Source: Ifrita kowaldi
Taxonomy: Eukaryota; Chordata; Aves; Passeriformes; Cinclosomatidae
DNA: 64,000 bases
Assembly (NCBI GenBank): GCA_013398055.1
Contig: VZRS01008360.1
Span: 124,001 to 188,000, forward strand
Direction: 5' to 3'
Made by a program: the position numbers and the translations under genes. The notes beneath the pieces were generated by a model. The model was given only the letters and a program-made list of their open reading frames with translations, was not told where the DNA came from and ran no database searches. Positions 1 to 13,920 of this stretch are shown here, in pieces; the first letter of the stretch is position 1; each line of letters begins with the position of its first letter.

Positions 1-3000
1 CAGCTTTGGATGCCAGCTGGTTTCTTCAGGCAGTGTTAGATCACACTTCAGCTCCTCATTAATGCAGGACAGGAGAAAAAAGCAAGTCTACATCTGTCCG
101 GGACTGCTTGGAGGGAAAACCCAACTTGGTGTTCACAAGCAACATACTCAGCACAAGCAGCACCTTCTGTGTCTCTAGCTAGTCAAGCTGAGTAAGGCCG
201 TGTGAACATTTGCCAAAAAAACAAAAAAGTTTGAGATTTTTCCTCAGAACTTACAGGACAACCAATTCTAGTCATAGCAACAACAAAAGCTACTTCCAGA
301 CACAAAGACCACTTCCCCAACAAGTTCCATGTCTCTGTTCCCTAAGCAGACATTCCCATGCTGTCCTGGTGAAAAAAAAAAAAAAAGAGAAAACACAGAA
401 AACAGTTTCATCTTAGATTTGCTCCAGGGAACAGGATAAACAGCCCTGATGAAATATACTGTATTAGAAAAATTTAAAAGTAAAGAGATGGATACTGACA
501 TGACAAATTTCTATCCAAAGGTTAACATGTCAGAAAACTAGCAACAACAGTTCTACAATATAAATATTTGGTAAATTTAAGAGCTGAGTGCCACTAGCTC
601 CCTCAGAATAAGACCATCATTCGCACACACACACAAAAATAACAGAGTAGAAGAAAAGTCTACTGCGATACTTTTTTTGCAAGAATCATTATTAAAAGCA
701 TCAATAGGCTTCATCTCTACTGTGCAACAATAAAGTCTGGCAGCCGATTCTTTCTTGGGGCAAGCGATGGGGGGACTTTTTATGCCTTCTTAGAAAATCA
801 TGGGGTGTTTTTCCCATTGATAGAACTCTGCTATTCCTTCAGAAACATCCTTGCTAAGAGTACTACAGCCAGGCCATGGTAACAATTCAAACCCATGTCC
901 CCTTACCTAGCACAAATATTTTAATTATTTTAAATCAAAATAACACCTTGGTGAGGTTACCTTCAACTGCTATGTCTTGAGTGGGTCAGAGCTAATCTAC
1001 CAGTTAGCAGCTGCCAAAAAGAGAAGACAAGCTCTTCCCAGATAGTCCCGAATCCCCACTACTCCTGCCTACTTATCTCTAGCACACTAGGGGACTGATT
1101 AAACTTCTTTATGTTGCACTGCAATTTCTTTTTTTAGTAACTTCATGTTTACGTCATGAGTGGACTTTCATATCTAGTACACACCAAAAGCCACACAGGC
1201 TACTTACTACTAATGAAGGTCATTAAAGAAAATGTCAACATTATAAACATTCATCTAAACACAAAGCACAGATTTTGAACGTGCTTCATTCTCTCGGTAG
1301 GATCTACTTTCAGGATCTCCTCTGCCACGCAAAGTATACACAACCCTAAAGGAAAAAAATACTGTTTCTAAACTGAAGTGCAATAAAATTCTTCACAAAA
1401 AATATTTATTGTGTTCTCAAAACTGACCATTTTTAATAAAATCTCTGACTATAAAGGAGTCTAATATACTACCATGTGGTCCATAATAATACCTATTAGC
1501 AGATCAGATATGGTGCCTTTTATGCATACAGTTTCCTGCAGCCATTTTATGATAGATAATATAGGGGTTCCTTTAGTATGTATAGTTGTTATTATTATTG
1601 TGTATTTATCTTAAATAAATCCATGCAAAACCAGTAATTACATTGAGGGGGGAAGGGAGGATAAAGCCCTGTTTAGATTTCAGGGATTCACCATCTGAAA
1701 GCTTTTATTCTTCCACAGTGAAGGAAAGTTATGACCTTTGACATGTGGCCATGGTGCCAAAGAAACTGCTCATAAATGTGTGTCAGTAAAGAAGCAGAAA
1801 TCAATAAATTCATTTAATCCAGTGAACTATTATGTAGTGAGACACAATATATTTTCAAGAGCCAACTGCTCTACTCATTCTCTCAAAACACAAAAATTTT
1901 ATGTAAGGGATTTTTTGGATATTCAATTTTTTGATGGTATCTTAGACCCTTTAATAAATATTTTGGTCAGTTATGGCACAATTTGTTAGTCCATTCATTT
2001 CTGTTTGAAAGATCCGTGATACAGCTGGATTCAGGTAGCACAACAGGAACACTAGTAGGCGGGCAGATATCCTATTAACAACCTCTACCATTAACAGAGA
2101 TAGCTATCCCACAGGAATCAAACACTAGCAGGTGTTAAAAGTGTGTATTTTTTTCCACACTGGGTGCTCAAGAGCAGAAAAAAATTAAATATTGTTCATT
2201 GTTCCAAACAAAGTAATTTCAAAAGACCAAACAAAGCACTGCTCTACACTATTATAAAGATTTTCAGCAATGCATTTGGTCACCTACAAAACACTACGAG
2301 AATCAGCAATAAGCAACATTGGGTAAAGATTATGGCCATTAAAAACAAGCACTAACTGCCACGTGCTGGGAATGTCACAAAATTCCCATCAATGCTACCA
2401 AGAATTCCGCAGTTAATTTCTTGTACGCTGTGGGACAAAATTGAGCTGCCTTCCTGGCACAGACTGGCTGAACCAATAAAAGCAGGATCCACTTTCAACC
2501 TCTATTGAAGATCAATGATAAATCTGCTTGCAAACTGCGGGCTACAGGGCTGTTTGCATAAATAAGCATTAAAAGCAAGAGGGGAAAAAAGAGCTGGTCA
2601 TATGCTCACTTAGGCTTTGGGAGAGGAGGTGGGGGAAGGAAGTTTCACCCTTGTAATTTGGGACACGCTATGTACAAAGTTTCTCCTCAGGCAAAATGAC
2701 AGAGTCGTGCCAGAACTCCCAGAGAATATTTCCAGTTAACATCAATTTACCGGATGTCACAGACAAGTTTAATGAACAAAATGATAAATGTCTGTCAATG
2801 GCTTCATAAAGTCAACGCATTCTCGTTACAAAGAACATACATAATGCACAGCTCTGCCTGAGGCACACGTTACAGTTATTAGAGGTTTACTAGAGATCTT
2901 GATGTGGACGGTGAAATGGTAATTTAATAATTTACACTAATTAATTTGCTGATAAGTCATCTAAGCAGTTTATTAATATGTTCAAGATTGTACAAGCAGG

Positions 3001-6000
3001 AGTAAGCATTTAAAATTCTTCTGCATGTTCAAAGACTTTCATTTTAAGGTTTCTTTGAAAAGCCAACAGGTTATTTGAAAACTTCCAGTTGTAACAAGTT
3101 GTAAAGCAAAAAACAATACTGTGTAACACTGAACTGGTTTTATTGTACATTATTGCAATGGCTATTAAAACAGCTTTTTCTTAATCATAATTATTGTCTG
3201 ATTTTAAGTGAAAGACAGACCACCTGAGACAAGATATTATACTTCTGTAGAATCATTTTTACCTCATCTAAATTTGGGGTCAAGATGACCTCAAAGTATC
3301 TTATGACACTTCCCTCCTCTGCCACAGCTGTGAAAATAAGCTCCACTGGAAAACAGCACCTCCTTCCAGTCATCAGACAGGAATAAGGAAGGAGGGGTGA
3401 CCAGAAGCAGTTTTGCAGATCCAAAACAATGATACAGCACATATGTGACAATTTATAAGAGAAAATGAAAAAACAAAAACTAACTAAATGCAGCAAAATC
3501 AGCCTGCACCTGACGTGAGAAAAAGAAAGAGTGGGAACATGGGAGAGGACACAAATGATGAGAAAATTTTCGATGTTAGAACAGATCAGCAAATAAATGA
3601 AGAGCTTTTCTATTTGATATGTTTTCCTTTCCATTCTAAGGTGTAAAGTGTCTCTCATTACAGCTTAAAAGAGCTGACAAACCCACTCTGTAAAATATGC
3701 TGATAGATAACTTTTATGATTTTAGAGGGAGAAGATGGAGCCTTGCTACTTGTATGAGAAACTCATGCTGCAAAGGCTGAGATGTAAGCTGGTTTTCTAA
3801 ACTTATTTTATCTTGTTTGGACTTTAATCTGAAACACCTCAAAGTAGAGCCAAGAAAACTGCTGAAACCACGAAGGTTTTACACAAGAAATTCTGATCTA
3901 CTGAAATGAGAACAAACAATGTGATCAGGATTATTATCAGAAGACACTAAAAATCAACTCTGAAAATATAAAGTTGCTTCTGTTCAAAGAATCCTCTCCA
4001 GTTTCCAACATTCATTCATCACTCTATACAAGATGCACACCACAAGCTGTAAAGACTTAGTTTAACTTCCCCCCAGCTATGTATTTAAAGAACACCAGAT
4101 GACATGTTTAACCCTTGTAATAACTTACCTCTTATTACCTCTTGTAATAATGTACCTCTTATGTCTGGTCAATCAGATAATTATTTCTTTTAAAACTCTC
4201 TCCCATAAGCAAATAATTTCAAAATTAAACTATTGCACCTCAGAGTTAAAGAGCAAATTTCTAACACACTTCAAAGCCAAGGTAAATTATTGCTATTATT
4301 AAATTCTAAATCATAATTTTAGCATGTTCTGAGGCTGGAGGACTAGGACAAGGTAAGTTTTGCTGCTATGTCATCAATACACTCAGAGTAGCTTGCAGCT
4401 AAAGACAGACTTTTCTCCTATCTAAAACACTGTTTGTCCCACCTGAAGCTGCAGTTTCAAAAATCTTGCACGTATGGAATTTGTTGCCCATGCCACCATC
4501 CACCTAAAACATGTGCTTGGCAAAGATGTTCCACATCAGAATACAGATACAGTGAATTGCAATGTTTTGAGATAAAACCCATCCTACCACCACTCCCTTG
4601 GTATCAATCAGTACATAGGAAGTTTTCTTCCTAAGATTCTGTAGATGGGAAAATATATCAAAGACCCCCTCTGCAGTTGGCTTCACGCTTTTCACAACAC
4701 GTTTCTGCCACCATCCTGAAACAACAACTATCTTACTCCTCACTGTCCAGGAGAATTGTACCAGGATTCTGATGGCAGACACTGCTTTCAAACACAGTTC
4801 TTCTCCAAGGCTGGAGGTGTCATTTGCTTAGCAGTATTCTACCACTGAAAAAAATGGTAAAATACAGGTCAAAATGTAGCTGTGAGGTCTTGAGAAGAAG
4901 AGAGTTTTGTGTTCCAAGAGTCATTCCTTTCCCCAAAGCTTTGCCTACATGCAGAAACAATGTCAAAAAACCCCTTTCAAATAATTTATGAGAATAAGGG
5001 TATATTCTCACTATTTTAATCAGAAGAGGAAGTCAGTTAAAACAGGTATAAATGCAAGAATCAGGACTACAGAAGGTTAAATAACTGCACTCTTTGCTGA
5101 CTTTCTTTCTCCCCAGTAACACTGCCGAAGATGGTGAAGTAGCGTCTTGGTACATTGCATCTTTTGCCTCAAATGACACAATCCTGATAAAAGCTTTGGA
5201 TATAAAGCTTGTTGTCAGCGTTCCTGTCTTTTACAACAAGTTCATTTTCAGTATTTCATTTCTCACATTGCATTCTACTGCTCTGACATCCAGTAAACAA
5301 GCAGGTACTTACAGAATACTATTGCTACGGCATTCAGACTAGAAGCAAACATAACTTGCTCAAGCTTAACTACTGAAAAATTTACAGTTTCTCATTAGCC
5401 AAAGTCAGAAAAGTCAGACCCTGACCACAGTGGGAGTTTCAAAAGTTGTTTAATGCATAATACTGGCACAGAAAGACTCAGGAACCCTGAAATTTTTACC
5501 CCATAAAATACAAAGATTACACATTCTGTGATTTTTGCGTTTTGATAATAAGAATCTAAGTGAACTTCAGGAGCAGACCTGTCTGCCTCTGGGGGAAGTG
5601 ATACCAGATTCTATTTCCCTAAGCTGCAGATGCACTGCTGTGTCAGAAACCTCTACCAGAAGTACAAGAGATGGGCACTTGACAAACAAGCACTTTGAAC
5701 AGGGCCTTGAGATGCTAACCGTATTATCCAATGCCACTTAGTTTATTTTGTCTTTGAGGGCATTTATGTTGTTAAAAACAACAAAAAAAAAACTTCCACT
5801 CACCTAAGACAAAATTCGATTTAATTGAAAAAAAAAAAAAAAACAAAAAACCCAAAAAAATAATTATTGAGAGTTATGAAACAAAGTAAAAACAGCAGAA
5901 AAAAAATCTGTCTAGTAATGCTTATTCATATTTTCCTCCAATAAATTAGGAAGGCCATCTCCCTCCAAAGTTTTTACATAGAGAAAACACAGAGGAGGAG

Positions 6001-9000
6001 GTTAAAATAGTTCCATACACTAAGTCATAAGCAAACTGTCCATACTCAGGTGGTTTCACAGCCATCTCTTCCCTAAGTCTGCTGTTTATGTCTTCAAAAA
6101 GTAACAATTTAATCCATACAACCAAAAATTGTTTCCAAAAATTACAGATGCACGTTTTGGAAGGCTGCCACATGGATTTCTATCTCCCAACACAAATGAT
6201 CTAGTGCTATTTTTTTTCCACTTCTAACTCAATTGCTGAGACAATCAACGTTTAAATGTAGACATTGCTTAAAATGCTGTTACTTAAAAGCTACCTAAAG
6301 GTTGAGGCTACTAACTAATGTTGACCATACAACCCACACTTATCCAACAAAATGTGGAGTCTTGACATTGTTGATTACTTTTTCACTTAGGTGGTGATTA
6401 CCAGTTATAAAGACTGGAAGTAATCAATCCCAATTTAACAGCTGGGCCTATTGATGAAACAAAAACAAAACAAAACCAAAAAAGCAAAACTAAATAAAGA
6501 TTATGTCCACAATTTTGGAGATAAAATGTGGAAAAAATACAAAATCCTGAGGAAAACAAACAAATACTAAGCACAAATTTGTCCAACAATGGGCATGACC
6601 ATATTTCTGTAGGAAAACGCTTAGTAACTTTTAAATTCTTCCTCCAAGATTCTCTTTTGTCATTGTCTTAAATTGTTCTGCACACCATCAATAGCCACAG
6701 CTGTTAAATTGTGAAGACGTGACAACAAGTCTCTAGGCAAACAACTGCTCAGAGTGAGATCCTTTTCTTTAGGATAATCAGAGCTGGCTGACAAAAGGGG
6801 GCCTTACTGAATGCCCTTTCAACAATTTCTACACCAAGAAATGCAGAGAAAAAGGGAGGGGGAAGAAAGGGAGCAGTGGGGGGGAGCACCACACTGCAGG
6901 AACAGAACAGCATCTTTTGCTGCCATACATTGCTTGCAAGTAGGAAAGGAATCTCCGTAGGCTAGTGCACATAGCACACACAGAACTTGCACCAGGTAAG
7001 AAGTGAGTGCTTTAGGTCACAGCTCTGAACATCATCTAGCACAGCACCATGTTTTCCTTCAACACTTCTCATGTAGGTGAAGGTTTTATTAGCTACAGAG
7101 TACACTGACAAAAAGATTAAACATTCTTTTAAAGGAGAAGCTAGTAAAAACTTCATACATTGTAAAGTTACATTGATAAAAACTAGTAAATAAACCCTAA
7201 CAGCTTTGGTGTTACTAGCTAGGAAGAAAAGCAAGGGCATGGAAGGCCTCAGTCTGGCATTAGTCTTGACACAAATTTGAAACTGAGGTGTTGAGGAAAT
7301 CCATAAAAAGCTCACTTCTCAAGTAACATGGTCGTGGAAACAAACACTGTTCATGCGCACTAAGCAAAGTTTCATATCTATTTTTTATCTGGGTAACAAT
7401 ATAAAAGCACATTCCTTATTCTGTGGAAGAGTTCTTATGAGTGCAGCCCAGTCACTGTTGAAAAAGGAGGAAATGCCCTAGTACCACCACCACCAAAAAA
7501 GAAGTATGGTTGTGTCTTAAAAGGATGCTGATAATGGTCTTCTGTCAAGGTGCTGCAGGACTTCAGGTCAAAAGATGCCTGAAGAGTTGTAGAGGAAAAT
7601 ACTACAATAAAAAGGGTTAAGAAAGATAATATTTCTCAGTTTTCTTATTTCTTAAGGATATCTCAGTTAAAGAAAAAAAATCTTACAGTTCTTCTTCATT
7701 GTTATCAACTGACTTTGCTGACCAAGACATTGGAACCTCATCCTCCTGCCTAAAAATACTGGAATTTAAATGCACTAAGGATCAGCCATGTGCACTCTCA
7801 GCTTACAAATAAATTTTTCTCTCAGGATGTTCAAATCAACCAATCAAAGCAACAGCAGTAGGGCAGCACTTGTCAAAACCTAGACCACCAGGTTCCTCGA
7901 GCTGCGTAACCACACCAGTTCTACAGCATTAAGACTTTGCTATCTCTTTCAATACGAGACAGCTGCCATTTGCCATTTCACTTCCACCTCAGTCCAAAAC
8001 CACTTCTGCCCCCTAACACCACCCTTCTTTCTCACAATTTGTACCTCTCTCCATTACTATTTAAAATAATTAAACATACCTTTGAGTTTTATATGCATTT
8101 GGAAGACACCTGAAGTGACAGATTCCATGGAAAATGAAAACTATATTGTTAGACCACAGCTATTAATCCTGTTATTTTAAGGCAAGATACAAAATTATTA
8201 AAAAAAAAAATCAGTAGCGAAAGGGCAAAAATTTTTGCCTACGTGTTTCACAAAGACTGCAGTTCGATGAATCAAAGTTTCCTTAGCCTTCCCCTGCCCC
8301 CACTAAGTCTTCCCACCCCCACATCAGTCCTCTCAGTTACACCAGTGAGTGGCTCCAAGACAAACCACATTAGGGAACTCATCTGGGTTAAACCCCATCT
8401 TTTGTTTTAATTCTATTATTTTAACCCAGACCAGTCCCTGCTCAGTTAGCTTCACACGCAGCTGTGCCCACACAAGGAACAGCACAATGCCAACGTGGGA
8501 ACAAACAGCTGGAACTGCTAAGGAAACATGATTGTCACAGTACAGAAAGAGGCTCAGCTGGATGCACTCTTCAGTGCAAATATTTGAATGCAGAGCAAAA
8601 GATGCTGTTAGGCTATAAACACATAAATACAGCCAATTATTGGCAGGACAGTGGGACCGGACGTCAAATCACTGCCTCAGCAGGTAAGCAAAATTATGAA
8701 CTTCCCACAAAGTATAGCCCGCTATGTGTAAAGGGCCCAGCATTCCACAAACTGGAGTGCAGTGGGCACACACAGAGTTTCCCTCCAGGAGCATGTTCCC
8801 AGAAACCTTCTGCTTGCATAACCTTTCCCTCTTGTGAAATGTAGAAACCCGTAAAGGAAGAATTAGGCTTACATTTCTTGTAATTCACAAACATTAAAAT
8901 CAATTCAGCCAAGTTACAAGAGGAGAGAGGGTTATCTAGGAATGCTGTTTATATACCATCCAACCATCTCAAGAATTCCATTTCCACTTTTTGTGAAAAG

Positions 9001-12000
9001 GAAATAAACAGTGAGCAACCTATCCAATCACTGCCCAATGCCCACATCACCAGCTTCAGAACATGATCCACCTTCTCCATTTCTCCTGAATAATATCTTA
9101 TTGGAAGTCAAGCTTTCTTTTTAGACAGAATCTTAGTTAACTTTGGTTAAATAATCAAGATTTTAAAATGCAGGAAAACAAAAATCTCAGCGTGTTTACT
9201 TTTGGCTGATTCAAAGTTGTACCAAAAGGACTTTCTCCAAAGTCTCTATATTCAGTTAAAAGAGATCTCTCTCAGTAGCAGTGGCAAAAGTTAAATTTTG
9301 ACTAAGTCATCCTCTTAAGTAGTAGTATTTTCCCCCCACATGTTGCCTCACAAAGAAGCAGACAGGACCTCCTCCTCTGCTCCCACATCAATCAGCCAGC
9401 TTTGGAAGTAACTGCAAGCATGTACTGAAACCAATATTTAGTTTTGCCTAAGCACTACCTCAGCAGCAGAGATTCCTTTTAAAAAAGTAGGGGGATCTCA
9501 CAAAAAAAAAAAGCCCTAAATTAGTCAAATTCTTTTGTGCATGGATGAACAACAGGAAAGCAAAGCCTTGGGGCCTCTGGGGAGGAACCCTGTCCCTGCA
9601 GACCTACTCTGATGTGCTCGGGAGATAAGGCTCCATAGTGACACTTAAGGAAAGGCCTGCTCACATTTGAATTTCTGCATTCCTCAAGAACAATTCATGG
9701 CAATCACTAACTTTGCAGAGGAGCTACATGAAAGCTTTGGCCAATGAATGAGGGTCATCTGCTCTTTATCACAAGGGTAAACCTCATCCTGGCCAGTTTC
9801 TAACCTTTTAACCCTGTGAATTCTTAATTTGCACATGAATAATGGAATTCTTGCCAAGAGTGCAACCTTCAGCTTCCAGTTTCTAACTTTAGAAACCAAG
9901 ACCTGATCTCCTTGTGTGTTCAGATCTTAAACTCTTGGACAGATTAAAGTTATTGATTTCCAAATGCAACACTAAACATTACAATTCTGAAGCAAAAGAT
10001 AAGCTTATTGGCAAAACCTCTGACCAGGCAAAGTAAAAGAACATCCTCGCACCCTGCTGCTACCAGGAACTGAAGAGAGCGTTTGCTTTTTTCCTCCAAA
10101 GAAAGAATGCCCATTTAATGCCTATTCTCCACCTGTTTAATATGTATAGTTCCTTCTGTACCCTGACCACAAGGCAATTTGCCTTTGCAGCAACCGACAA
10201 CTGCTTCTAAAAAGAAAAATTGTAAGGCTACAAAATCCCCAACAAGACTTTCATTTATTTCACTTAAAACGTCTGCAAAGTTCAATCAGTTCATGAGAGC
10301 AGGCAGAAACACTGTGAAAATGAGAAAGAAAACTAATTTTGCACATGTTTTACGGGTTCCAAATTATCACAATACAAATTACTGCCCAATTTCTCAACTT
10401 TACAGTAAAGAGGACATTCTGAAACAGGTCAGATTGGCACATGACTAAGGAGAAGACACTGCTACATAGGATAACTTCATGTTTGGCCACTAGTTAACCA
10501 CTTAATCACTAAGTCAACAACACCTACTGTGATCATTATGGATCCGCTATCTCTTCCAGTTTTCTCCAACAGCCATAGAAAGCCTTTCAAGTATTCAAAG
10601 AAGAAAAAGAAACCTTTTGTCACAGTCTACAGAGAGGGGGGGAAGGAAAAAAAAAAGGGCTGCAAAACAAGAATCTCACTCCACAGCACCCAACCTATTG
10701 GTTCACAAGTCTTTCTTGGTGAAAATCAGCAAAATTAAACCACCTTTCTGATGAAATAATGTTTTTGTTTATCTATGCTAGAAACAAACATTTACAGAAG
10801 CCCAGTATTGTCTGAATAAATCCAAATACTACAATCACATTACCATGCTATTCTACTATAGTGCTCTGTATTGTTCCAGAAGTTCTCTGGTATTAAGCAC
10901 AGAGCTCATCCTGCAATGTCTCCAGTTTAAAGTGGCCTTTAATTTTCCAGTCCTACACACAGAATTAACAACAACAACAAAAATACTACCCTCTTTAGAA
11001 GGTTTTCTTGTCTAATTTTTAATCATGCTGACACTCTGAAACTTAGTGAGGTGAATTTAAATGTCAAAAATTGTAATACTTCATTTTTCACCATTTTACC
11101 AAAAGCACCCAAGAATTACTTAGTCTATTAATCCTGTATATGAGCAAGATAAAAAGTAATGCACAGGCAGGTGTTTGAAATGGAGAGTCCAGAATTTCAC
11201 ATTCTTACAGCATGTGAAAGCTCAGCACTCACTTGGAGCCACCTGCTTCCAGGATGGGTTTGAACCACCCAATGCTCTGGCTCACTGAACAAGGCTTTTC
11301 ACGCCTTCCTGGGGGATCTCGTGGACAGTTTTTACTATCAGGTCAGAAGCACACAGAAAAAAAACTAACAAATGTTAACATTCACACATCTTTTACTGTA
11401 AGCTAATGTACCAATTTTAATTACTATTTTCATGTTGGATTTAGTAAAAGCTGCAACTTAGAACTAATGTCAAGTTTTCACAGAGGTACCAGCACCAGTT
11501 TTATGCAACTTGCTACTAAAAACAGGGTCAAAGAGGTCAAAGGAAGTCTTTTCCTATTAGATTAAATTCATCAGTTAAGTCCTATTATAGAGGGAACATG
11601 AGAAGACTACATAAACTGTGTATTCTCTGTGTTATACTTTCTTTGAAATGAAAGTTTTCTTTACTTTGCCAAAATTTACTTTTCTTTGAAAAGTACATTC
11701 CCATGTACTTTTGGGAAGCAAAAGAAGATCATGTTGTAGAAGTAGTCTAGTGGCAAAGCTCTGCCCTGCCATGGAAAAAGGCCCAGCATTCCGTTCCTCA
11801 CACACATCTCTTGCTCAATGTTTAAAGATGATAGGAAAATAGAGGGCAACAAACACCCGAGGTCAGTCTGTTAAAGCCATAAAGGCACTTAGACACAACT
11901 ATTTCCTTCACCATTCATCCAGCAGTAGGGAGTCACTCCAGAAACGCGACTCTCGCTTCCTAGTGGAACCACATAACAGGCCCTCGTGGGAGGTTCCAGA

Positions 12001-12585
12001 GGAGTCCCAAAAGGAACAGCACCCACATCTGCTTGGCTGAACACGTCAGAAAAGCAAGGCCTTACAGTTGGCCAGAAAACCTTTCCCCTCTTTCATCTCC
12101 CAGAGATAAACATCTATATTAATCATTCCGTCCTGCCCCAAGATGGTACAACACAACATCAAGCTACTGAACAAGGAATTTTTTTGGTTTTTTTAATCAG
12201 ATCTGTAGATAACCCTTGTCAGGCTGCTAGAACAGCACTTGAGAAACAAGACCCAGGACTTCTGCAGCCAGCATGACTCTGCATCACCACCTGCTCCAGA
12301 GACTGGTGACACACATAAGCCACCCACACAAGGCACCACTGCCCAAGAGGTCTCACAGGTGCCTGCACCACTTCCCCCACAGCAGGGACTCAAAAAGGAA
12401 CCACCATAAGTTTTTCCCATAATCTTTAAACATTTAAAAAGAAATAAAGGTTCTCTAGAATTACTCTACGATTTTGCATTTTAACTTTTCAGGTGCACAA
12501 TCAAAACAATAGGTTGTTGTGTGCTGTTCAGGCAACTGCTGTCACAAACTCACGAGCAGGTTAATAAACAGGAGCTGGGACTTAC
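1..12585 (-). other. PRTG: PRTG intron 2 (continues beyond the window)
   Basis: No second Ig-domain exon or other coding exon was recognised on the minus strand, so the next PRTG exon is beyond position 1. The sequence is AT-rich, with poly(A) tracts near 370, 5828 and 8199, a short CA run at 623, and a 27-bp tandem pair at 4114-4167. No gene on the plus strand. Confidence 0.75.
4114..4167 (+). repeat. 27-bp imperfect tandem pair
   Basis: CTTGTAATAACTTACCTCTT and CTTGTAATAATGTACCTCTT begin successive 27-bp units, in PRTG intron 2. Confidence 0.8.
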
Positions 12586-12888
12586 TTGCTAGTGTGAGGT
12601 GGCTTTTTTGACTGAGAATGGCCCCATATTTGTTCAGAGCTAAGCACTGGTAAAATCCTTCATCAGACAGTTCTCCCTTCTTTCCTTCCACCTCACTGAT
12701 ATACAACGAGCCATTGGATAAAGTGTAGATCCGTTCATTTTCAGACACTTTGCCTCCATTTTTCAGCCATGTAATAGTTACGGGAGCTTCACCACGGGCT
12801 TGGCAGTCTAAAACCACCGGATCCTTCCTTGAGACAGTAACGTCCTGAGGCTCTTTCACAAAAAACAGTTCACTAAAGCACCACACTC
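12586..12888 (-). CDS. PRTG: PRTG (protogenin) exon 2, first immunoglobulin domain; partial gene
   Basis: Protogenin is a single-pass membrane receptor of the DCC/neogenin group (four Ig and five fibronectin III domains) active in the early neural tube and mesoderm. The 303-bp exon has acceptor TTCTCTCTTAG and a perfect donor GTAAGT; it is phase 1-1, the usual symmetry of Ig exons. The reading starts VWCFSELFFVKEPQDVTVSR and shows the Ig signature: DCQARGEAP (first Cys), ITWLKNG (core Trp), LSNGSLYISEVEG, and DEGFYQCLALNKYGAILSQ (second Cys). The following exons are outside the window; exon 1 was not found. NEDD4 lies directly upstream in the same orientation, as in human. Confidence 0.93.
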
Positions 12889-13019
12889 CTAAGAGAGAAG
12901 AAGAAGAAAAAAATTGCCTGTAAGGACAGACATGTAAGCAGAGACGTGCAAGTTACCAAGCACTGTGAGCCGCGAGTCATCCCGCGGAACCCACAGCACG
13001 AGGTGAAGCTGTCGCTATC

Positions 13020-13920
13020 ACACGCTCCGAGCGCTTCGAACTCGGACAACTCTGGGGAAACTTGGTACTGACTCCAAACGGCGCGAAGCCCTCAGGCTGC
13101 AAAAAGCCAAGGAGCCAGAGAACCAGCGCCTTCCACACCGGCCCGGGCACCGGCACAGCACGGGCGGGGGGCGCGGTGACCCCGGGGGCCGCGGGGAGCG
13201 CAGCGCCGGGGCGGCCACACAGGTGCGACCGCTCCGCCCGGGCCGCTTGCTAATTTTACAAGCCTGCCAAAGCAGCCAGAGCAGGGCGCGTCGTAAAATC
13301 GCTGATTTTACAAGGAATCGTTAGCGAAGACCCCTCACCAGAGCGCGGAGGGGCCGCGCACCGCCCGCGCCCCTCACGGCCCCCCTCGCCCCGTCGCGGC
13401 GCGAACAAAGCGCAGAGCCGCCGCCGGTTCCCGTCCCTGCCGGCCGGTCCCTCCGATGCCGGATAAATAAAGCCACGTGCGGCGGCCGCAGCGGGGCCGG
13501 GGCGCGGGCGGACANGCTCCGGCGCCATCTGGGCCGAGCACGGCCCCGCAGAGGCGGCCCGTCCCGGACAGCAGCGGGACCCGACGGCAGCTCCGCCGAC
13601 CCCCGAGCCGGGCAGACGCTGCCGGCCGCGGTATTTGGCGGGCGGGCTGAGCCCTCCAGCCGCGGCAGGAGCTGCCGGCCATGCCTTCCCCCGGGACACC
13701 GGGCTTCCCCGGGACATCGCACGGCTCACCGGCACGGCGAGCACCGGCAACACGTGCGCTGGACCCGGCGCGGCGTTACCGAAGTGTTGTGCCAAATCCA
13801 GAGCTGCCCGCCCAGAGCAGCGAACCAGGGGAGGTGCTGAGCAGTAGACCCTGCACTGCCCGGCGCAGGTGCAGCACTGTCCAGGTGTGCCAGAGCACCC
13901 TGACACCCAGATAAAACTGG
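13020..13920 (-). promoter_or_regulatory. PRTG: CpG island, probable PRTG promoter and first exon
   Basis: The only strongly CpG-rich block in the window, lying just upstream of PRTG exon 2 on the minus strand. Contains CACGTG E-box sequences at 13474-13479 and 13751-13756, an ATAAATA element at 13463, and a minus-strand AGATGGCGCC sequence at about 13521-13530 similar to a YY1 initiator element. An ATG at 13528 (minus) reads MAPE and then meets the undetermined base at 13515. Protogenin exon 1 should encode a leucine-rich signal peptide and end in phase 1; no frame here clearly does. Promoter assignment is by position and base composition. Confidence 0.6.

Noticed and set aside
3191..3658. 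155-codon minus-strand open frame in PRTG intron 2
   Set aside because: Examined as a possible second Ig exon of PRTG. It has no Cys-Trp-Cys Ig pattern and no flanking splice sites with the right phase.
11740..11815. Weak likeness to a tRNA-derived SINE head (TAGTCTAGTGGCAAAGCTCT)
   Set aside because: Only the A-box-like part matches; no B box or tail was found, so chance cannot be excluded.
13085..13140. Hydrophobic run on the minus strand (KALVLWLLGFL) that resembles a signal peptide for PRTG exon 1
   Set aside because: The frame has no ATG between the upstream TAG and the run, and no phase-1 donor follows that would join exon 2.
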